46,351 bases of DNA from Lachnospiraceae bacterium A4 (GTDB lineage Bacteria; Bacillota; Clostridia; Lachnospirales; Lachnospiraceae), in NCBI GenBank assembly GCA_000403215.2, contig KE159549.1:414797-461147 (forward strand). The letters are read 5' to 3'. Both the position numbers and the translations under genes were made by a program. Below are positions 25,402 through 34,167 of the stretch, piece by piece. A model generated the notes under the pieces. It saw nothing but the letters and a program-made list of their open reading frames with translations, was not told the origin of the DNA and did not search any database. Each line of letters begins with the position of its first letter. The stretch's first letter is position 1.

Positions 25402-26581
25402 TTTCGTTCTCTCCTTTCATCATATCAATGAATCTGTCAAACAAATAACCGGAATCCTGCGGCCCGGAGCAAGCCTCCGGGTGAAACTGAACAGTGAAAA
25501 TATTCTTGCCTGTATAGGAAAGACCCTCGTTGGTGCCGTCGTTTACATTGACAAAGGCTGGAACTGCAACGGACGGATCCAGCTTGTCAGTATCAACCAC
25601 ATAGCCGTGATTCTGCGAGGAAATATACACCCTGCCGGTGGATAAATCCTTTACCGGATGATTGCCGCCCCGGTGTCCGTATTTCATCTTGTAAGTGTCG
25701 GCTCCGGTGGCAAGGGCCATAAGCTGATGCCCCAGGCAGATTGCAAAAATGGGAATCTCGGTGTCATACAGCTTTTTGATCTCCGCTATGACGGAGGCGC
25801 ACTCCTTGGGGTCTCCGGGGCCGTTGCTCAACATAATGCCGTCGGGGGCGTCCGCAATGATTTCGGAAGCGGGCGTCAGGGCAGAGTACACCGTAACCTC
25901 ACAGCCTCTCTCGGACAGGGAGCGGGAAATATTGGATTTTGCTCCCAGATCCAAAAGCGCCACCTTGAGACCGATTCCGTTCAACGATTTTACCAAAGCG
26001 GGCCGCTTTTCCCGCTCGTAGGCCGCCCTGTCAAATCTGGCTGCGCCGGAGAGGGGACCATTCTGTTCCAAGGCGGTGGTCGGCGCTATGGTATATTTTG
26101 TGGGACAGGTTGCCTTCTCCACCACCTTGCCCGTGGTGTATTTCATTAATCTGGGAAGGATATCTTCTAGGCAGTAATCTTCGTTCGTAGTGATCATTCC
26201 GTTCATGGTGCCCTTTTCCCGCAGAATTCGGGTGAGAGCCCTTGTGTCGATACCCGCGATGCCAGGGACGCCGTTCTCATCCAGAAACTGTTGTATAGTC
26301 ATATCACTTCGGAAATTGCTGGGAACGCGGGAGAGCTCCCGCACGATAAAGCCGTCCGGCCAGGACTTAAAAGATTCCATATCGTCTCTGCAGATGCCGT
26401 AATTACCGATCAGGGGGTAGGTCATGCAGACAGCCTGCCCTGCGTAGGAGGGGTCGGTCAATATCTCCAGATACCCTGCCATAGATGTATTAAATACAAT
26501 TTCACTGATTATTTCCTTGCTGGCACCTATGTGAGTACCCTCAAACACAGTGCCGTCTTCCAATATCAAAAAAGCTTTCAT
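25394..26581 (-). CDS. carA: Carbamoyl-phosphate synthase small subunit
   Basis: The 395-residue glutamine amidotransferase subunit has the CarA N-terminal domain (LILEDGTVFEG, NTSMAGYLEILTDPSY) and a class I amidotransferase domain with the nucleophile Cys in AICLGHQLMAL and the His-Glu pair in QFHPEA. It releases ammonia from glutamine and passes it to CarB. It is a little longer than usual (about 360-380). GAGG lies before the ATG. Its end overlaps carB by eight bases, a normal coupled pair. Confidence 0.96.
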   Translation of the reverse strand: MKAFLILEDGTVFEGTHIGASKEIISEIVFNTSMAGYLEILTDPSYAGQAVCMTYPLIGNYGICRDDMESFKSWPDGFIVRELSRVPSNFRSDMTIQQFLDENGVPGIAGIDTRALTRILREKGTMNGMITTNEDYCLEDILPRLMKYTTGKVVEKATCPTKYTIAPTTALEQNGPLSGAARFDRAAYEREKRPALVKSLNGIGLKVALLDLGAKSNISRSLSERGCEVTVYSALTPASEIIADAPDGIMLSNGPGDPKECASVIAEIKKLYDTEIPIFAICLGHQLMALATGADTYKMKYGHRGGNHPVKDLSTGRVYISSQNHGYVVDTDKLDPSVAVPAFVNVNDGTNEGLSYTGKNIFTVQFHPEACSGPQDSGYLFDRFIDMMKGENENA

Positions 26582-26729
26582 TTGTTGTTTGCCTCATTTA
26601 AAAAATGCGATTTGTTTGAAATATTTGCGTCCATGTTTGTCGAATATGATTGCAACCAGTTGGCAGATTTCGGTAAGCACTACGGTTGATCAAACGGCTG
26701 GTAGATGGCATTTGGATCATGTTGTCAAT

Positions 26730-28160
26730 TTATAATGCAACTGTTTCCTTTTTTGAAAGCTTCTGCTCAAACCTGTTCTTTCTTGTGTCGGTGGGAATTT
26801 CCGTGGGATACTCCCCATCAAAGCAGGCGCTACAGTATCCGGTATTTCCAATCAAAGATCCAAGCTCCGACACTGGAAGATATCCTAGGCTGTCTGCTCC
26901 TATGATCTGCGCCGTCTCTGATACACTGTGATGACATGCGATTAGATTTTCCTCGGAATCAATGTCCGTACCATAATAACAGGGATGCAAAAAGGGTGGA
27001 GATGAAATTCGCATATGGATTTCTTTGGCTCCTGCTTCCCGTAACAACTTTACGATACGGCCGCTGGTGGTTCCCCTCACAATGGAATCATCAATCAGTA
27101 CCACCCTTTTTCCTCTGACGCTTTCTTCAATGGCACTCAGCTTGATTTTCACCTGATCCAGCCGTTCGTTCTGCCCCGGGGAAATAAATGTTCTGCCAAT
27201 ATACTTATTCTTAATAAGGCCGATTCCGTATGGAATCCCCGATTCCATGCTGAATCCCAGAGCCGCATCCAGACCGGAATCAGGCACTCCCATGACTATG
27301 TCCGCCGGTATGGGATGCTTTCTGGCCAGAATTCTTCCCGCCCGTATTCTGGATTCGTGAACAGATACTTTGTCAATAGTAGAATCCGGTCTGGCAAAAT
27401 AGATATATTCAAAAATGCAGAGCTTTTTCTTCTGCCTGTCACAGTGTTCCCTGCGGGAAACAATTCCCTCCGGACCAAATACCAGAATTTCCCCCGGCTC
27501 CAGATCTCTCACAAATTCGGCTCCCACTGCTTTCAAAGCACAGCTTTCGGAGGCGGCTATGTACATTCCATCCTGTGTCCTGCCGTAACAGAGAGGGCGG
27601 AATCCATAGGGATCCCTAGCACAGATCAGCTTTTGCGGTGACATCAGAACAAGAGAGTAAGCTCCGTCAAGCGAATTCATGGCGGCACTTAAGGCATCTT
27701 CAATGGACGGAGTCCTCAGACGCTCTTTTGTGACAATATAAGCAATGGTCTCCGTATCGCTGGTAGTATGAAAAATTGCGCCGGATAATTCAAGTTCATT
27801 GCGGAGTATGGCGGCATTGCTGAGATTTCCGTTATGAGCAAGTGCCATTCTTCCTTTTTGATGATTGACTTCGATAGGCTGACAATTACTGCGTCTATTG
27901 CCTCCCGTGGTTCCGTACCGGACATGCCCCACCGCCATATTTCCTTTTGGCAGACGCGACAAGGTTTCTGTAGTAAACACCTCACTGACTAGCCCCAAAT
28001 CTTTATGAGAGGAAAACACTCCGTCATCATTTACCACAATACCGCAGCTTTCCTGTCCTCTATGCTGTAATGCATACAGACCGTAATATGCAGTCCCTGC
28101 CACATCGGCAGTCACCGGACTGATGATTCCAAAAACACCACATTCTTCATGTAAAACCAT
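26730..28160 (-). CDS. purF: Amidophosphoribosyltransferase
   Basis: The 476-residue PurF makes phosphoribosylamine from PRPP and glutamine, the first step of purine synthesis. The start MVLHEECGVFGI includes a short propeptide; the Cys7 after it would become the Ntn nucleophile after processing, as in the Bacillus-type enzyme. The PRPP site is VVLIDDSIVRGTTSGRIV. Cys residues that could hold the 4Fe-4S cluster are seen around HPCYYGTD, LIACHHS and YCSACFDG. AGGGGG lies seven bases before the ATG. It sits 148 bp upstream of carA on the same strand, separated from the usual pur genes, which are absent here. Confidence 0.95.
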   Translation of the reverse strand: MVLHEECGVFGIISPVTADVAGTAYYGLYALQHRGQESCGIVVNDDGVFSSHKDLGLVSEVFTTETLSRLPKGNMAVGHVRYGTTGGNRRSNCQPIEVNHQKGRMALAHNGNLSNAAILRNELELSGAIFHTTSDTETIAYIVTKERLRTPSIEDALSAAMNSLDGAYSLVLMSPQKLICARDPYGFRPLCYGRTQDGMYIAASESCALKAVGAEFVRDLEPGEILVFGPEGIVSRREHCDRQKKKLCIFEYIYFARPDSTIDKVSVHESRIRAGRILARKHPIPADIVMGVPDSGLDAALGFSMESGIPYGIGLIKNKYIGRTFISPGQNERLDQVKIKLSAIEESVRGKRVVLIDDSIVRGTTSGRIVKLLREAGAKEIHMRISSPPFLHPCYYGTDIDSEENLIACHHSVSETAQIIGADSLGYLPVSELGSLIGNTGYCSACFDGEYPTEIPTDTRKNRFEQKLSKKETVAL

Positions 28161-28182
28161 GTATATACCCCCTGCGTCAAGC

Positions 28183-28370
28183 TTAATCTAATGCATACTC
28201 CTTGGCAACTCCCACAAATCCCATAAATAGAGGGTGGGGATGATTGGGGGACTCTTAAATTCAGGATGATACTGTACCCTACATAAAAAGGGCGGTCTCC
28301 CAGTTCAACCGTCTCTCCCAGTCTGCCGTCTGGAGAGGCTCGAGATAATCCACCATGGAAGGCAATGACG
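28183..28370 (-). pseudogene. pyrG: CTP synthase (pyrG) C-terminal remnant with frameshift
   Basis: Only the last 60 or so residues of a CTP synthase glutaminase domain can be read. One frame gives SRASPDGRLGETVELGDRPF and the next gives QYHPEFKSP, then a further shift to HPHPLFMGFVGVAKEYALD before TAA at 28183-28185. These match the conserved S-P-D-G-x-L-V-E, F-H-P-E-F-K and P-H-P-L-F-x-G-F-V motifs of PyrG. The rest of the gene is missing, replaced upstream by AT-rich sequence. It is a dead remnant just upstream of purF on the same strand. Confidence 0.75.
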
Positions 28371-28424
28371 CCCTTGTTCTATTATATGCATGTTCTGCTT
28401 CACAAAAAATCTCATAACAAAAGA

Positions 28425-28460
28425 AAAGCGCCTTCGAGTATTTAACTCAAAGACGCCTTT
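28425..28460 (-). terminator. Hairpin terminator on the minus strand before the pyrG remnant
   Basis: On the minus strand AAAGGCGTCTTTGAGT (28445-28460) pairs with ACTCGAAGGCGCTTT (28425-28439) over a five-base loop, and is followed by a T-rich tail. It may be a leftover terminator or a leader attenuator of the lost pyrG gene. Confidence 0.5.
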
Positions 28461-28701
28461 GCCTTTTGACTCTACATTATAACCATTAAAGGTAATTTGT
28501 CAAGATGTTTCTCAAAAGTTACTTTGTCAAATGGGAAGAAAAACGATGGTAATATGATAAAGTATAAATGATAAAACGATAATATTTGCTTGGAAAAAAT
28601 TAGGAATGCTGGAGGGAAAATTATGAGATTTCACCTATGAATGGGGTATCTGAACTGTTACCAGTTTATTCAAAAAAGTATTCAAAAATAAAATTTTCTT
28701 G

Positions 28702-28730
28702 TTGACAAATATTGTATCATAGTATACAAT
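28702..28730 (+). promoter_or_regulatory. Strong promoter with operator-like inverted repeat for the 11-gene operon
   Basis: TTGACA (28702-28707) and TACAAT (28725-28730) are 17 bp apart. ATTGTAT-N6-ATACAAT (28711-28730), a perfect 7-6-7 inverted repeat, covers the spacer and -10 box, a good position for a repressor. GntR-type operators can have similar TTGTAT arms, but the regulator is not in view. Confidence 0.75.
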
Positions 28731-28761
28731 CTCAACCATATAACATAAAAGCAATTTTTTA

Positions 28762-28799
28762 AACGAGCAATGGGGCTGATTACCAGGCTCGTTTTTTTT
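28762..28799 (+). terminator. Intrinsic terminator in the operon leader (attenuator candidate)
   Basis: AACGAGC (28762-28768) pairs with GCTCGTT (28787-28793), with CTG/CAG inside, followed by a run of T to 28799. It lies about 25 bp after the expected start of transcription and before the first gene, so most transcripts would stop unless it is bypassed. No known riboswitch is recognised in the short leader. Confidence 0.7.
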
Positions 28800-28847
28800 G
28801 TGTATATGAAAGGCGATTAAGGAGTTCATAACAGGAGGGCAAAAGCA

Positions 28848-29576
28848 ATGGCAATGATCAAGTTGGAACATGTTAATAAATATTTTGGAGATTTACATGT
28901 ACTAAAAGATATAAATCTTGAGGTGGCAGAGGGAGAAAAACTGGTCATTATTGGTCCTTCTGGTTCTGGCAAATCCACCACAGTACGTTGCATGAACTTT
29001 CTGGAGGAACCCTCCAGCGGCAAAGTCTATTTGGACGGTAAGGAACTGAACCATAAGAATAAGGTGCACTTGATCCGGGAGACTACCTCCATGGTATTCC
29101 AACAGTTTAACCTGTATCCTCATATGACGGTGCTGCGGAATCTGACATTGGCCCCTACAAAGCTATACCATAAGAGTAAGACGGAGGCGGAGAAACTGGC
29201 CTACCATTATCTGGATGTAGTAGGGCTGCGTGATAAGGCTCATGTATACCCTACAACACTGTCCGGCGGACAACAGCAGCGTATTGCTATTGCCAGAGCG
29301 TTATGTGCCCAGACCAAGATCATCCTGTTTGATGAGCCTACCTCGGCACTGGATCCAGAAACGATCCAAGAGGTGTTGGATGTGATGATCCGACTGGCTA
29401 AAGAAAATATAACCATGGTAGTGGTTACACATGAGATGGGATTTGCCCGTCAGGTAGCAGACCGAATTGTATTTATGGCGGATGGACAGATTGTGGAGGA
29501 AGGAACTCCGGAGCATTTCTTTGAAAATCCAGAGAATGAGCGTGTGAAACAGTTTTTAGGGAAAATTATCCGGTAA
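28848..29576 (+). CDS. Polar amino acid ABC transporter ATP-binding protein
   Basis: The 242-residue ATPase of the GlnQ/HisP family has Walker A GPSGSGKST, signature LSGGQQQR, Walker B IILFDEPTSALD and the H-loop VVTHEMGFAR. Its length is typical (about 240). AGGAGGG (28831-28837) precedes the ATG. It powers import of an amino acid, likely glutamine, glutamate or a related polar compound. It is the first gene of a plus-strand run of eleven genes to 38263. Confidence 0.9.
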   Translation: MAMIKLEHVNKYFGDLHVLKDINLEVAEGEKLVIIGPSGSGKSTTVRCMNFLEEPSSGKVYLDGKELNHKNKVHLIRETTSMVFQQFNLYPHMTVLRNLTLAPTKLYHKSKTEAEKLAYHYLDVVGLRDKAHVYPTTLSGGQQQRIAIARALCAQTKIILFDEPTSALDPETIQEVLDVMIRLAKENITMVVVTHEMGFARQVADRIVFMADGQIVEEGTPEHFFENPENERVKQFLGKIIR

Positions 29577-29654
29577 ATATTTTATTTGCTTGAAACATCG
29601 CAGCAGTGTTTATACATGGAGTATATCCTTCTGCCGCATGTTTTCAGATATATT

Positions 29655-29687
29655 CCGACATATGGGTGTTCTGCTTACATATGTCGG
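29655..29687 (+). other. Intergenic mRNA hairpin between transporter ATPase and binding-protein genes
   Basis: CCGACATATG (29655-29664) and CATATGTCGG (29678-29687) form a perfect 10-bp stem with a 13-base loop and no T-run after it. Such hairpins inside operons can stabilise the mRNA or raise the level of the binding-protein segment. Confidence 0.55.
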
Positions 29688-29724
29688 GCATTACCAAATA
29701 AGCAGGCAGAAAAGAGGAGATGTT

Positions 29725-30624
29725 ATGAAAAAGAAACTGGCGTTACTATTGGCATGTTTGATGGCTGTGACCATGTTGGCAGGTTGCGGTAAGGAGCAGG
29801 AATCTACAGCAGGCATGGGAACCTCTGAAAAGAGCAACAATGTGGAATCTGCAGAAGGACCAACGGGTTCTTTTGGAGTAGATACCCAGGCTATAATTGA
29901 CAGAGGCGTACTGCGGGTAGGGGTGAAAAATGCAGTGCCCGGATTTGGACTCCAGGATACTCTGACAGGGGAGTACTCTGGCATGGAAATTGATATTGCA
30001 ACAAAGCTGGCAGAATACCTGGGTGTGGAAGTGGAGTTTACCACTGTGACGGCAGCAACCCGTACCGAATTGCTGGATTCCGGGGATATTGATTGTGTGC
30101 TTGCCACCTTTACTATCACGGATGAAAGAAAGGAAAGCTGGGATTTTTCCACACCTTACTATACGGATGCAGTGACTGTGTTGGTGGAGAATGCATCCGG
30201 TATAACCTCCCTTGAAGGACTCGTGGACAAGAAAGTAGGTGTTTCTTCCGGATCTACATCTGCAAGGGCGCTGACGGCAGCCATGGTGGAAGCCGGTCTG
30301 ATTGATGGAACTGGATTTGAACCGGATACTTTTGACCCGGCAATTTGGACCACTGGCATTTCTTATCAGCAATATGAGGATTATCCGGCAATCTCCACGG
30401 CATTGAGCGCGGGAGAAGTGGATGCGTTCTGTGTTGATAAGTCTATTCTGGCGATATACAAGACAGAGGACCGTTCCTATATTGAAGAGAAGTTTTCTCC
30501 TCAGGAATATGGTATTGCCACCAAAAAAGGTTCTGACTTTTCCGTGCTGTGTGATGAATTGGTGAATACCTGGTTGAACGATGGCACCATAAGCAGTTTT
30601 ATGGATAACTATGGTCTTGAATAG
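29725..30624 (+). CDS. Amino acid ABC transporter substrate-binding lipoprotein (family 3)
   Basis: The start at 29725 follows AGAGGAG; the longer frame from 29590 crosses the upstream hairpin and lacks a signal peptide. The signal sequence ends in LAGC with lipidated Cys near residue 21. The body shows family 3 solute-binding motifs: GVLRVGVK, GLQDTLTGEYSGMEIDIA, and CVLATFTITDERKESWDFSTPYY. Length is about 299 residues. It binds a polar amino acid outside the membrane and gives it to the two permeases that follow. The exact ligand cannot be read from the sequence. Confidence 0.9.
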   Translation: MKKKLALLLACLMAVTMLAGCGKEQESTAGMGTSEKSNNVESAEGPTGSFGVDTQAIIDRGVLRVGVKNAVPGFGLQDTLTGEYSGMEIDIATKLAEYLGVEVEFTTVTAATRTELLDSGDIDCVLATFTITDERKESWDFSTPYYTDAVTVLVENASGITSLEGLVDKKVGVSSGSTSARALTAAMVEAGLIDGTGFEPDTFDPAIWTTGISYQQYEDYPAISTALSAGEVDAFCVDKSILAIYKTEDRSYIEEKFSPQEYGIATKKGSDFSVLCDELVNTWLNDGTISSFMDNYGLE

Positions 30625-30690
30625 AGTTGATGTGAACTTCCGGAAGTGCCCCGCCTGATGGCGGGACACCTGGAAGGGAAAGGAAATGGT

Positions 30691-31398
30691 ATGGCAGTTT
30701 TTTTTTCGGTAGATGCATGGCAAAAGGTATGGGTTTTTCGCAGTACTTTTCTGCATGGATTGGGAAATACGGTAAAAACATCGGTTTTTGCACTGCTCAT
30801 TGCATTGTTTTTGGGGATTGTCGTAGGTTTGATGGCAACCAGTGGGAAAAAGGTACTGACTGTTCTGGCTAGGGTTTATGTGGAGTTTATTCAGAATACG
30901 CCGGTATTGCTGCAAATGTGTTTTTTATATTATGCGCTGGCTTTTTCTGGACACAGCATTGGTATTGTTCCCACGGGTATTCTGGCGCTGGGCATTTATA
31001 CAGGGGCCTATATGGCGGAAGTAATCAGGGCCGGTATAGAGTCTGTTCCCAGAGGGCAGTTTGAGGCGGCTCAGGCTCAGGGATTTGGATATATCCAACG
31101 GATGTACTATATCATCTTTCCCCAGAGTATCAAAATTATTCTGCCACCTATGGTCAATCAGGTTGTGAACCTAATCAAGAATACCTCCTGCCTATACATT
31201 GTGGGAGGTACAGATTTGATTTCAGTGACATATAACTTTGTGACAGGGGTTAATACAGGCGGAGCGTATGCTCCTGCTTATCTTATAAGCGGAGTGCTGT
31301 TTTTCATTGTGTGCTTTCCACTGTCCACACTGGCCAGCACATGGGAGAATTCCCTGAAAAAACGGGATGCCAAGGTGAATGTGGCAACGAAAGTTTAA
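30691..31398 (+). CDS. Amino acid ABC transporter permease 1
   Basis: The start is taken at 30691 (MAVFFSVDAW) with AAAGGA before it; the frame opens at 30646. About 235 residues hold the HisM/GlnP-type permease pattern: FIQNTPVLLQMCFLYY after the first helices, and the EAA loop ARGRSVPRGQFEAAQAQGFG-like stretch (seen here as ESVPRGQFEAAQAQGFG). Five or so membrane segments are expected. It pairs with the next permease to form the channel. Confidence 0.9.
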   Translation: MAVFFSVDAWQKVWVFRSTFLHGLGNTVKTSVFALLIALFLGIVVGLMATSGKKVLTVLARVYVEFIQNTPVLLQMCFLYYALAFSGHSIGIVPTGILALGIYTGAYMAEVIRAGIESVPRGQFEAAQAQGFGYIQRMYYIIFPQSIKIILPPMVNQVVNLIKNTSCLYIVGGTDLISVTYNFVTGVNTGGAYAPAYLISGVLFFIVCFPLSTLASTWENSLKKRDAKVNVATKV

Positions 31399-31408
31399 GG
31401 ACGGAGAA

Positions 31409-32182
31409 ATGAAAATGAGAGAATTAGAGGGAAGCCTGAAAATTATATCAAACGCGGGTGTGTTGCAATATATTTGTAAGGGCATTGCATTTACATTGGT
31501 TATTGCGGTGACTGCGGTGGTATTAGGGATAATGATAGGGTCTATATTGGCGTTAGCCAGAAATTACTGCAATGGGAAGATAAGCCGGATTTTCAAATGG
31601 TTGGCGATTGCCTACATAGAAGTATTTCGGAATACACCGTTGCTATTATGGATTTTTGTCTGCGTGGTGTTCTGTCCTTGCCCGAAGTTTCTAAATCATA
31701 AAATGTTCGGAATTTCCACAGTGGAGGTACGGATGTTGTTCAAGGCTGCGGTGGCATTGGTTCTGTTTACCTCATCAGTCCTTGCAGAGATCATCCGGGG
31801 CGGGTTGAATTCTGTGGCTCAAGGACAATTTGAAGCAGGTCAGTCTCAGGGTTTTCATATGGTGCAGATTATGCTGTACATCGTGTTGCCTCAGGCATAC
31901 AGAAACATAGTGCCTACATTGCTGAGTCAAGTGGTGACCACAGTGAAAGATTCTTCCTATCTGGCTAACGTGGCGGTCATTGAGTTAATGGCCAGGGTGA
32001 GGCAGATTATGAATGGCGCCTATCAATACAATGGGCTCGGCACTACCAATGTTTCGGATGTCTTTGTGCTGTTCGGCTTTGCCGCATTAATTTATTTTGT
32101 CATAAATTTTACACTGTCCTGCATTGTGCGTTCCCTGCAGAAACGGCATAAGCGCCCTGCAGTGCAGTTAACCAGAGCATAG
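31409..32182 (+). CDS. Amino acid ABC transporter permease 2
   Basis: A second permease of the same family, about 257 residues, starts at 31409 or 31415, with GGACGGAG just before. It shows the first-loop motif YIEVFRNTPLLLWIF and the EAA loop NSVAQGQFEAGQSQGFH. It follows permease 1 by ten bases, so the two are co-translated. Together with the ATPase and lipoprotein they make a complete importer. The tail is basic, which fits an inside C-terminus. Confidence 0.9.
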   Translation: MKMRELEGSLKIISNAGVLQYICKGIAFTLVIAVTAVVLGIMIGSILALARNYCNGKISRIFKWLAIAYIEVFRNTPLLLWIFVCVVFCPCPKFLNHKMFGISTVEVRMLFKAAVALVLFTSSVLAEIIRGGLNSVAQGQFEAGQSQGFHMVQIMLYIVLPQAYRNIVPTLLSQVVTTVKDSSYLANVAVIELMARVRQIMNGAYQYNGLGTTNVSDVFVLFGFAALIYFVINFTLSCIVRSLQKRHKRPAVQLTRA

Positions 32183-32201
32183 AGCGAGGGGTGAGCGAAT
32201 A

Positions 32202-32801
32202 ATGGAAAAATATGTAATTACCATATCCAGACAGTTTGCCAGCATGGGACGATGTATTGCGCAGAGTCTGTCTGAGGAACTGGGAATTCCCTTTTATGAT
32301 AGGGATATTGTGGAGCAGACAGCCAAACGTATGGAATTACCCATATCCACAATCAGCCAGGAAGAAGAGAATGTCCGCTCTGTTTATTTCAAGCGGCAAT
32401 ATCCTCTGGGCATGGGGATACAGAGCATGCAGGATGAAATCTATATGGTTCAACAGAACATTATTCGTGATCTGGCGGAAAGGGAATCCTGTATTTTTGT
32501 GGGAAGGTGCAGTGACAGTATTCTGGCCGACCATCCCCGCCGCCTTAGTGTTTTTATTTATGCCCCTTACAGGGTGCGCTATGAAAACTGTATTAAGCGG
32601 CTGGGCATGATGCCGTCTGTCGCGGAGAAGATGATAAAGAATGTGGATAAATCCCGAATACAATATCACCGGCGCTATTGTAAGGGCTATCAGGATGAAC
32701 TCACAGGCAAGGATTTGGCCATTGACAGTGGCAGATTCGGAATTGAGGGCGCGGCACAGATCATAAAATCTGTCATGTGGGCAAAGGGTATAATAGGATG
32801 A
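32202..32801 (+). CDS. Cytidylate kinase-like protein
   Basis: This 199-residue protein belongs to the cytidylate kinase-like P-loop family (MEKYVITISRQFASMGRCIA at the start). In true kinases and most relatives the P-loop reads G-S-G-G or G-x-G-x-G-K-S/T; here it reads SRQFASMGRCIA, so the glycine-rich loop is altered. Later parts (IFVGRCSDSIL, then a lid-like basic stretch with RIQYHRRYCKGY) match the family. It lies between the importer and the ATP-grasp gene, with 46 bases to the next start. Its substrate is unknown and it may not be a CMP kinase. Confidence 0.8.
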   Translation: MEKYVITISRQFASMGRCIAQSLSEELGIPFYDRDIVEQTAKRMELPISTISQEEENVRSVYFKRQYPLGMGIQSMQDEIYMVQQNIIRDLAERESCIFVGRCSDSILADHPRRLSVFIYAPYRVRYENCIKRLGMMPSVAEKMIKNVDKSRIQYHRRYCKGYQDELTGKDLAIDSGRFGIEGAAQIIKSVMWAKGIIG

Positions 32802-32847
32802 TAGGAGTATTGTGGACATCCAGAAAGTATTTAGAGGAGGAATGGGC

Positions 32848-34167
32848 ATGCAGCAAATAGAGTTATTAAAACACACAGATAAAATTAATGAACTGTTGGC
32901 GCGTTATGGAGTGAAATTTGGTATTTATAAGAATAATGTATTCAAAGAACAGCTGTTTCCTTTTGACTCTATACCAAGAATTATTGAACATGATGAATTC
33001 ATTTTTTTGGAAAAGGGACTGAAACAGCGTGTTATGGCTTTGAATTTATTTTTAAAAGATATTTATGGCAAGAAACAGATCGTGAAAGATGGAATTATTC
33101 CGGACGATTTCATTTATGCCTCCAGCGGATATATGGCGGAATGTGAAGGAGCAGTTCCTCCAAAGGGGATTTATTCCCACATATCCGGAATTGACTTGGT
33201 AAAAGGAAAGGATGAGAACTGGTACATACTGGAGGACAATTTAAGAGTGCCTTCCGGAGCATCGTATCCTATGATTGCTAGGGATTTATGTAGGAGGAGT
33301 TCTCCGGATACATTTCACAGTTACAGACTGGAGGACAACCGGAATTATGCGGATTTACTGCGGAGAGCAATGGATTATGTGAACCCCGGAGGACATACGG
33401 TAATTCTGACGCCGGGAAGGTATAATGCCGCTTATTTTGAACATTCCTATCTGGCAGAAAAGACGGGAGCACATCTTGTAACCGGAGCAGAGCTGATGGT
33501 TGAAAAGGATGTATTGTATTACATTGCTTCTGACGGAACCAAGGAAAGGGTGGGAGCCGTATATCGCAGAATATCAGATGAGTATCTGGATCCGATGAAT
33601 TTTAATCCGGAATCCCTGATTGGCATCCCGCATATTTATGAGGTGTTCCGAAAGGGAAATGTGGCGCTGCTCAATGCGCCGGGAAACGGCGTAGCGGACG
33701 ATAAAGGAATTTACTATTTTGTTCCTAAAATGATTCGTTATTATTTGGATGAGGAACCGGTTCTTGGTAATGCACCGACATATCTACCATTTTATGAGGA
33801 AGATATGAAGTATGTTCTGGAACATTTTGATAAGCTGGTATTAAAGGATGTAGCAGAAGCAGGAGGGTATGGTGTTGTATTCGGAAGTTCTATGACAAAG
33901 CAGCAGAAACAGGATTTTATAGCCTTGTTAAAGAGGGAGCCAAGGAGGTTCATCGCACAGGAAGTAATTGACTTTCAGGATCTGGATATTGTGGATAATG
34001 GTGAGATTGTACCAAGAAAGGCAGACCTCAGGGCATTTGTGCTGATGGCAGAGGAACCCATGGTCTGGAAGAGCGGACTGACAAGGTTTTCCAGAAATAA
34101 AGATTCGTTTATTGTGAATTCATCACAGGGAGGAGGTTTTAAAGACACATGGGTATTATATCAGTAG
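32848..34167 (+). CDS. Circularly permuted ATP-grasp type 2 protein (DUF404/DUF407)
   Basis: The start at 32848 follows GAGGAGGA by seven bases; a longer frame from 32812 is less likely. The 439-residue protein belongs to the circularly permuted ATP-grasp family (COG2308). Visible stretches include KGIYSHISGIDLVKGKDENW followed by YILEDNLRVPSGASYPM, AVYRRISDEYLDP, NAPGNGVADDKGIYYFVP and VLKDVAEAGGYGVVFG. ATP-grasp enzymes join a carboxylate to an amine using ATP. The family usually travels with alpha-E and transglutaminase-like genes, as it does here. It probably makes an amide or peptide bond on an unknown substrate. Confidence 0.88.
   Translation: MQQIELLKHTDKINELLARYGVKFGIYKNNVFKEQLFPFDSIPRIIEHDEFIFLEKGLKQRVMALNLFLKDIYGKKQIVKDGIIPDDFIYASSGYMAECEGAVPPKGIYSHISGIDLVKGKDENWYILEDNLRVPSGASYPMIARDLCRRSSPDTFHSYRLEDNRNYADLLRRAMDYVNPGGHTVILTPGRYNAAYFEHSYLAEKTGAHLVTGAELMVEKDVLYYIASDGTKERVGAVYRRISDEYLDPMNFNPESLIGIPHIYEVFRKGNVALLNAPGNGVADDKGIYYFVPKMIRYYLDEEPVLGNAPTYLPFYEEDMKYVLEHFDKLVLKDVAEAGGYGVVFGSSMTKQQKQDFIALLKREPRRFIAQEVIDFQDLDIVDNGEIVPRKADLRAFVLMAEEPMVWKSGLTRFSRNKDSFIVNSSQGGGFKDTWVLYQ

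Noticed and set aside
26582-26729. Possible gene remnant between carA and purF
   Set aside because: Short frames here show no known motif and no ribosome site. It looks like plain spacer.
29746-30915. 389-codon minus-strand frame over the binding-protein gene
   Set aside because: It crosses a clear lipoprotein gene and the next permease. Its composition is His/Arg/Ser-rich, typical of a shadow frame.
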